NCBI GenBank assembly: GCA_049324235.1
Contig: JBMOLJ010000068.1
Coordinates: forward strand, 1-9,032
DNA length: 9,032 bases
Origin: UBA1431 sp049324235
GTDB lineage: Bacteria; Bacillota; Clostridia; Christensenellales; UBA1431
Direction of reading: 5' to 3'
Part shown: positions 5,065 through 9,032 of the stretch, one piece after another
Layout of the letters: every line of letters starts with the position of its first letter
Numbering within the stretch: position 1 is the first letter of the stretch
Program-made: the position numbers and the translations under genes
The notes under the pieces: generated by a model
Told to the model about the DNA's origin: nothing
The model's database searches: none
What the model saw: only the letters and a program-made list of their open reading frames with translations

Positions 5065-5195
5065 GCCGTTAAAAGATGCAAAAGAACGAAGCCTGGCGCT
5101 TCGTTCTTTTGCACTGCATCATTTGGGGGGATGATGCCGTTCGTTCTATGGGGGGCATAGAAAGCAAGCTGTTACACCGCTATATAGCGGGAATA
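5065..5195 (-). ncRNA. Candidate small RNA with C-rich hairpin loops
   Basis: Read on the minus strand this stretch folds into four successive hairpins. They are CCGCTATATAGCGG (5177-5190), CTATG-CCCCC-CATAG (5146-5160), GCATCAT-CCCCCCAA-ATGATGC (5116-5137) and a perfect 14-bp stem (5078-5091 with 5099-5112) with loop CGCCAGG, followed by ATCTTTTAACG. The last resembles an intrinsic terminator with a modest T-tract. C-rich loops that pair with Shine-Dalgarno sequences are a known theme of Firmicute small RNAs such as RsaE. No convincing promoter was found upstream; TAGAAT around plus 5220 is a possible -10 box. The strand and the RNA's existence are inferred. Confidence 0.4.
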
Positions 5196-5356
5196 ACCTT
5201 ATTTATGTGTATGTGATTCTAGCAATAACATAACCAGAAACCGGTGACGAAAAACACAAAAAATGTAAACTTGTAAATTTTTGCCAAAATAATATATTGT
5301 GCCCGATTTTTGCAGGTTATGCCTGTAAATTTATGGCGTAAAGTGAAATATACATA

Positions 5357-5385
5357 TTGAATCCGCGCATTTTTTCATATATAAT
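5357..5385 (+). promoter_or_regulatory. Promoter of the folT-folC operon
   Basis: TTGAAT (5357-5362), a 17-bp spacer and a perfect TATAAT (5380-5385) predict a start site near 5392, a few bases before the riboswitch. The AT-rich DNA from about 5200 to 5356 before it holds no gene that I can support. Confidence 0.8.
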
Positions 5386-5399
5386 TACACCCAGCATAA

Positions 5400-5505
5400 T
5401 GGCAGAGTAGGCGTATGTGCGTGAAGTGACGGCGGGACGGGAAGTTGCTCGCTGTACGAAAAACCTTTATAGGGTTTGCGATGCGTAGGCCGCATTCCGC
5501 TGCCG
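5400..5505 (+). promoter_or_regulatory. Tetrahydrofolate (THF) riboswitch
   Basis: The sequence matches the folT-type THF riboswitch in order and spacing. GGCAGAGTAG (5401-5410) corresponds to the conserved 5' GGAGAGUAG, GCGTGAAGTG to the GCGUUAAGUG segment, GGGACGG to GGGAUGU, and GCATTCCGCTGCC to the 3' GCAUCCGCUCC. The closing helix P1 pairs GGCAG (5401-5405) with CTGCC (5500-5504). The class binds reduced folates and turns off folate transport or synthesis genes. Here it precedes folT and folC and is followed by an intrinsic terminator at 5566-5601, so control is likely by premature termination. GCGG at 5505-5508 or 5522-5525 could pair with CCGC at 5497-5500 as an alternative to P1. Confidence 0.88.
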
Positions 5506-5565
5506 CGGCAAAGGATTTTCTGCGGGCCTTTTAAGGCTGTTTAAGAGAATCCCATGCAAAAGTGC

Positions 5566-5601
5566 GGTGTGCTTATTAAAAAAAAGTACACCGATTTTTT
5601 T
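5566..5601 (+). terminator. Riboswitch-controlled terminator
   Basis: GGTGTGCTT (5566-5574) pairs with AAGTACACC (5584-5592), including one G-T pair, around an A-rich loop, followed by T7 (5595-5601). It lies between the THF riboswitch and the folT start, so folate binding would favour it. A smaller GCCTT/AAGGC palindrome sits at 5526-5537. Confidence 0.8.
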
Positions 5602-5653
5602 GTTTCGCCCGGGGGTGTAGCCAGTGCTAACTATTTGAAGGGGGCGTTTTTTT

Positions 5654-6229
5654 ATGCCAAAAAAATCGTTAGCGAAGATCGTTGTGTTTATCGGGGTGTT
5701 TATTGCGCTGGATGTCCTTTTGACCAGGCCGTTTCGGATGATAGGTTCGACGGTGACATTCGGGTTCATGGCCATGTCAGTGGCCGGAGGTGTGCTGGGG
5801 CCTGTGCTTGCAGGGGTTACCGCGATGCTTTCGGATATTGTCGGGTTTTTTGCATTTCCGCAGGGGTTGACGTATTTTGTTGGGTTTGCGCTGACCGGCG
5901 TGGCGCGCGCCGTGGTCTACGGACTGTTTTACTATAAGAAAACGCGGGTGTTCGCGCCCGCGCCCGACGCGCAGGGGAACATCACACAGAAGGCGAAAAC
6001 GGACGCGGCACTGAAAACGCTTGCCAAAGCGGCATTGTGTTCTTTTATAATCTACATCCTCAACATTTTTACGATCCCGTTCTGGTATACGATGATCCTG
6101 CCCGGGACGTACTGGGGATTCTTTGCCGCCAATATTCTTTCGTACACCATCGCGTTTTTTGTGCAGACCGTCATGCTTTGCCTGATATTCCGCTATCTGG
6201 ACGGTTTTATCCGTAATAATGAAATATAA
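5654..6229 (+). CDS. folT: Folate ECF transporter S component
   Basis: The 191-residue protein is very hydrophobic, with about six membrane segments and one long polar loop (residues 95-122). It has the pattern of ECF-type vitamin S components, including FGFMAMSVAGGVLGPVLAG and a later TYFVGFALTGVARAVVYG. S components capture the vitamin and dock onto a shared energising module (EcfT plus two ATPases), which is not in this window and is usually encoded elsewhere. Assignment to folate rests on the upstream THF riboswitch, the downstream folC and overall resemblance to FolT. The ATG is preceded by GAAGGGGG with a nine-base spacer. It is the first gene of the operon. Confidence 0.92.
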   Translation: MPKKSLAKIVVFIGVFIALDVLLTRPFRMIGSTVTFGFMAMSVAGGVLGPVLAGVTAMLSDIVGFFAFPQGLTYFVGFALTGVARAVVYGLFYYKKTRVFAPAPDAQGNITQKAKTDAALKTLAKAALCSFIIYILNIFTIPFWYTMILPGTYWGFFAANILSYTIAFFVQTVMLCLIFRYLDGFIRNNEI

Positions 6230-6240
6230 AAGAGGACGTT

Positions 6241-7497
6241 ATGGACTTTGTTTCGTATATAAGCGAATTCCAGCAGTTTCCCAGGCTGGGGCTTGAACGG
6301 ATGAAGTATCTCATGGAACTTCTCGGCAACCCGCAGGATGGCCTCAGGGTCATCCACGTTGCGGGTACAAACGGAAAAGGCTCGCTGTGCGCGTATCTGG
6401 ATGCCGTGCTCACCGCGGCCGGTTACCGGGTGGGGAAATACAGCTCTCCCGAATTGGAGCGCGTGAACGAGCGCATCACGGTTTCGGGAAAAGAGATCGA
6501 AACAGGGGAGCTGGAGGCGCTTATACGCGACATCAAACCCGCGGTGGACGAGGTGTGCGATAGGCTTGACGATGCGCCCAGCCGCTTTGAGATATCCACC
6601 GCGGCTGCCTTCCTGCATTTTGCACGGCAAAAATGCGATTTTGCCGTGCTGGAAACAGGGATGGGCGGACGGCTGGACGCCACCAACATCTGCAAAAAAC
6701 CGCTCGTTTCGGTGATTATGCCCGTTGCGCCGGACCATCAGGTACATCTGGGCGATACGGTCGGAATGATTGCAGGCGAAAAAGCGGGGATCATAAAGCC
6801 GGGCGTGCCTGTGGTCTGCGCGCCGCAGACACAAGAGGCGCTGAAGGTCATCGAACGGGTGTGCAGGGAGAAAGGAAGTCCGCTCCACGTTACGGATGCG
6901 GAAGGCGTGTTTTCCCGCGGAACCGATGGTTTTCATGAACGCATTGCCTATAAGGGCTGGATGGACGTGCGCGTGGGCTTGCCGGGGTGGCACCAGGCCG
7001 TGAACGCGGCGGTTGCGCTGGACGTTGTTCAGGTTCTAAGGTATCACGGCATGCCGGTCCCCGACGGAGCCGTGTTACAAGGGATCGGCGGCGCGCAGCA
7101 CAAGGGGCGCATGGAGATTTTCAGGCAAAGTCCGCTCCTGTTGTTTGACGGCGCGCATAATACCGATGGCGCTTGTGCGCTTGCGTGTAGCCTTGAAAGG
7201 TACTGTCCCGGCAGAAAGATGACCGTGGCGATGGCTGTGATGCGGGATAAGGATATAGACGGTATGCTTCATGCGCTGCGCGGCGTGGCGAAACGCTTTA
7301 TCGCGCTGGAGGTGCCGGATAACCCGCGCGCGCTGGAGGCGCAGGCATTGCTTGTGTATATGCGGGCCACGGGTATTGAAAGCGTACCTGGCCAAACGAT
7401 GGAGCAGGTCGTTTCCCTGCAGGAGGACACTGTCGTGTGCGGCTCGCTGTACCTGTACGCTTCGTTCAAGCGCTGTATGCAAAAGATCTATGAATGA
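6241..7497 (+). CDS. folC: Folylpolyglutamate synthase (possibly also dihydrofolate synthase)
   Basis: The 418 residues match FolC in length and motif order. These are P-loop GTNGKGS (42-48), SSPELERVNERI (68-79), ETGMGGRLDATN (138-149), DH...LGDT...EKAGIIK (165-186), HQAVN (251-255), HKGRMEI (287-293) and FDGAHN (302-307). The enzyme uses ATP to add glutamates to folates, keeping them in the cell and making them better cofactors. Some homologues also make dihydrofolate from dihydropteroate, and sequence reading cannot separate the two activities. It starts 11 bp after folT with AGAGGA four bases before the ATG. Import and trapping of folate are therefore co-transcribed under the THF riboswitch. 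Its last ten bases overlap the end of the opposing gene. Confidence 0.96.
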   Translation: MDFVSYISEFQQFPRLGLERMKYLMELLGNPQDGLRVIHVAGTNGKGSLCAYLDAVLTAAGYRVGKYSSPELERVNERITVSGKEIETGELEALIRDIKPAVDEVCDRLDDAPSRFEISTAAAFLHFARQKCDFAVLETGMGGRLDATNICKKPLVSVIMPVAPDHQVHLGDTVGMIAGEKAGIIKPGVPVVCAPQTQEALKVIERVCREKGSPLHVTDAEGVFSRGTDGFHERIAYKGWMDVRVGLPGWHQAVNAAVALDVVQVLRYHGMPVPDGAVLQGIGGAQHKGRMEIFRQSPLLLFDGAHNTDGACALACSLERYCPGRKMTVAMAVMRDKDIDGMLHALRGVAKRFIALEVPDNPRALEAQALLVYMRATGIESVPGQTMEQVVSLQEDTVVCGSLYLYASFKRCMQKIYE

Positions 7498-8255
7498 AAG
7501 CGTACACGTTTACCGAACATATCGGATATGATGCTGCGGAGCCTTTGGGGAACCAGCGCGCTTCCGTGCACCACTACCCGGGCGGGCGAGATCGAATCGA
7601 GAAGCGTTATGAGCATGTTGCCCGATTCCTGCACGTCAAATTGCCAGGGCACGGACAACAGGCGGCGTCCGCTTGCGGTGAGCAGGGTATACCCGCCGTT
7701 CTGATTGAAACTGACGGTCACGGTCTTTGTTTCATCCCGGTTGACGGCTGCATAGCGTTTGAGCAATTCGATAAAATGCCGGTATTCCTCTTCGATATTC
7801 AGCACGCCTAAAAGGCTGTGCAATTCGTTATGCAGCATGTCCAGCAGGTCGCGCATGCGGAAGCGGAGGAAGCCTTCCATGCTGAGCATGGGGTTGTCCA
7901 GGAGGTTTTGCTCCATGCGCTTTGACGCGATTTCGAGCCATTTGGTGTGGCGCATGGCGCCCGCTTTGGCGATGGCTTCGATGGTGGCCGCTTCGAGGCC
8001 TGCGGTCAGCCCGTTCGGCGAGGAGCGCATATCCGATGCGATGAGGGCAGGGGAGACGACAGACAGCGCAAATGTTGCGACAGGCAGGCACGCCGTATAA
8101 AGCTCCCCATCATCCGCAACCGAGAAATGAAGTTCGCAGGGGGTTTCCTCGCCTTCAAGAGCGCCTGCGCGCACATGGGCCTGCGCGTTCATCTCGTTGA
8201 CCAGCTTTCCCCAGTCTTCCCTGAATCTCCGTTCTGCCGTAACGACATATTCCAT
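7488..8255 (-). CDS. ytxC: YtxC-like sporulation protein
   Basis: The 255-residue protein has the YtxC pattern. A variable N-terminal half is followed by NPMLSMEGFLRFRMRDLLDML (the conserved EGFhRFR segment, about 127-133) and an EEEYRHFIELLKRY helix (155-168). The C-terminal half is a mixed sheet and helix region of unknown role. YtxC is a putative sporulation-associated protein; its biochemical function is not known. It is often found near thrS, as here, which supports the call. In this window it is divergent from thrS and convergent with folC, with a 10-bp tail-to-tail overlap and no terminator between them. The start is ATG at 8255; GGGAG lies 12 bases upstream, a rather long spacing. Confidence 0.75.
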   Translation of the reverse strand: MEYVVTAERRFREDWGKLVNEMNAQAHVRAGALEGEETPCELHFSVADDGELYTACLPVATFALSVVSPALIASDMRSSPNGLTAGLEAATIEAIAKAGAMRHTKWLEIASKRMEQNLLDNPMLSMEGFLRFRMRDLLDMLHNELHSLLGVLNIEEEYRHFIELLKRYAAVNRDETKTVTVSFNQNGGYTLLTASGRRLLSVPWQFDVQESGNMLITLLDSISPARVVVHGSALVPQRLRSIISDMFGKRVRFHS

Positions 8256-8368
8256 TTACAAAAACCGCTCCCTGCTTAAAATAATACCTTCTGTGATGTA
8301 GTATGGATTTTTACCGTGGTTTTTCTCGTGGCAAATGCTAGGAAACGCGGGGAATATATGGATGGCAT

Positions 8369-8397
8369 TTGACAAGCGCGGATGCGTGCATTAAAAT
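8369..8397 (+). promoter_or_regulatory. Promoter of the thrS transcript
   Basis: A perfect TTGACA (8369-8374), exactly 17 bp, then TAAAAT (8392-8397, 5/6). Transcription should begin near 8404, just before the T-box structure. Confidence 0.85.
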
Positions 8398-8404
8398 GAA
8401 TGCA

Positions 8405-8643
8405 ACAAAATTTTTACCGGAGTGAAGGACAAACGGCGTTTAAGAGCGCACCAAAGAGAGGGCGCGCCCCTACCGTTCGAAGGGGCTGCGAGCGTGCCCG
8501 GAGAGCGCGTAAACGTTTACCGCCTTCGATTAAACGGCAGGGGGCAGCCCCGTACAGCGATAAAGAGTGGTTTCGGCAACAAGGGTGGAACCGCGGGAGC
8601 AGGTTGTTTCCCGTCCCTTAGGATGCGGAAACCTTTTATTTTT
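8405..8643 (+). promoter_or_regulatory. T-box leader controlling thrS
   Basis: The T-box core AAGGGTGGAACCGCG is at 8581-8595, with the TGGA bulge that reads the tRNA acceptor end. The antiterminator pairs AAGGG (8581-8585) with CCCTT (8615-8619) and GCGGG (8593-8597) with CCCGT (8610-8614), leaving TGGAACC bulged. Stem I spans about 8435-8524 with an AGAGAGGG distal segment. A candidate threonine specifier ACC sits at 8519-8521, in the loop before the GGC/GCC closing pairs. Uncharged tRNA-Thr would stabilise the antiterminator and allow thrS expression. The class is certain from the core; the specifier position is inferred. Confidence 0.93.
8606..8643 (+). terminator. T-box terminator
   Basis: GTTTCC (8606-8611) and GTCC (8613-8616) pair with GGAT (8621-8624) and GGAAAC (8627-8632) around loop CTTA, followed by TTTTATTTTT (8634-8643). 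It uses the bases CCCGTCCCTT needed by the antiterminator, so the two folds exclude each other. Confidence 0.8.
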
Positions 8644-8681
8644 GGAATATTATATTAGGGATATTATAGGAGGAAAGAACA

Positions 8682-9032
8682 ATGGTCATTACTTTACCGG
8701 ACGGAAGCAGGCGCGAATATGAAAACGGGTACAGGCTTTTAGACATCGCGAAAAGCCTGGGGCAGAAGCTGTCCAAAAACGTATTGGCGGCCACCGTGAA
8801 CGGGGAGCCGAGGGATCTGGATTATGCGCTATACTCGGATGCGGAGGTCCGGTTTTTCACGTTTGAGGAGGAGGAGGGGCGCCACGCGCTGCGCCACACC
8901 GCCTCACACATCATGGCGCAGGCTGTAAAGCGCCTGTATCCCGAGGCAAAACTCGCTATCGGGCCTGCCATAGACAACGGATTCTACTACGATTTCGATA
9001 TGGAAAAGCGCCTGTCCGAGGAAGATTTTGGC
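8682..9032 (+). CDS. thrS: Threonyl-tRNA synthetase, N-terminal part (cut by window end)
   Basis: The 117 codons present encode the start of a class II threonyl-tRNA synthetase. Residues about 1-62 form the TGS domain (starting MVITLPDGSRREY). The editing domain then begins with HTASHIMAQAVKRLYP, carrying the HxxxH motif that hydrolyses mischarged Ser-tRNA-Thr, and AIGPAIDNGFYYDFD. The enzyme attaches threonine to tRNA-Thr in the cytosol. AGGAGG (8668-8673) stands eight bases before the ATG. The T-box leader upstream ties expression to uncharged tRNA-Thr. The catalytic core and anticodon-binding domain lie beyond the window. Confidence 0.97.
   Translation, partial: MVITLPDGSRREYENGYRLLDIAKSLGQKLSKNVLAATVNGEPRDLDYALYSDAEVRFFTFEEEEGRHALRHTASHIMAQAVKRLYPEAKLAIGPAIDNGFYYDFDMEKRLSEEDFG

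Noticed and set aside
6193..6993. 266-residue minus-strand open frame opposite folC
   Set aside because: It lies antisense to strongly conserved folC motifs, has no ribosome binding site or recognisable domain, and is explained by the GC-biased codons of folC.
1..9032. CRISPR array, insertion sequence or prophage genes
   Set aside because: No regularly spaced repeats, transposase, integrase or phage structural motifs were seen on either strand.

Overview
The window looks like chromosome from a moderately GC-rich anaerobic Clostridia-type Firmicute. The evidence is a T-box leader before thrS, a THF riboswitch before folT, a YtxC-like sporulation protein, a ferredoxin:thioredoxin reductase-type catalytic subunit, a GPR1/FUN34/YaaH acetate transporter, and AGGAGG-type ribosome binding sites. 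A Christensenellales-like lineage would fit, but that is a guess from gene style only.

Left part (1-1960): an accessory-looking stretch. It starts with a sequence matching the 3' end of a tRNA-Leu (T-loop through CCA) with no matching 5' half, followed by strong hairpins. Then come three small hypothetical genes (465-674 +, 868-1044 -, 1621-1860 +), a probably 5'-truncated small membrane protein (1283-1486 -), and a strong minus-strand terminator behind a structured leader with two overlapping 15-codon ORFs.

Redox operon (3249 down to 1964, minus strand): flavin reductase, glutaredoxin-like protein, then an FTR-type catalytic subunit carrying a C-terminal rubredoxin-like domain. The genes are tightly packed behind a plausible promoter at 3282-3310 and look like a relay from reduced ferredoxin or flavin to glutaredoxin-type thiols. 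An unrecognised 282-residue protein with two CxxC pairs (3373-4221 -) lies upstream.

Acetate transporter block (4374-5200): a satP-like gene on the minus strand has a consensus promoter whose -35 box sits inside an 18-bp Rex-like palindrome. Just upstream is a set of hairpins (5075-5190) that, read on the minus strand, present C5-C6 loops and end in a terminator-like stem. I propose it as a small RNA candidate.

Folate operon (5357-7497, plus): promoter, THF riboswitch, intrinsic terminator, folT (ECF folate transporter S component), then folC (folylpolyglutamate synthase) 11 bp downstream. Uptake and polyglutamate trapping are thus under one folate-sensing switch.

Right part: a ytxC-like gene (minus) overlaps the end of folC tail to tail. 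Divergent from it, a consensus promoter drives a T-box leader and thrS, which runs off the window end.

The gene-free stretches over 300 bases are all described: 1-464 (tRNA fragment, hairpins, promoter), 4965-5653 (promoter/operator, small RNA candidate, AT-rich DNA, riboswitch and terminator) and 8256-8681 (promoter and T-box). No CRISPR array, insertion sequence or transposase is visible.
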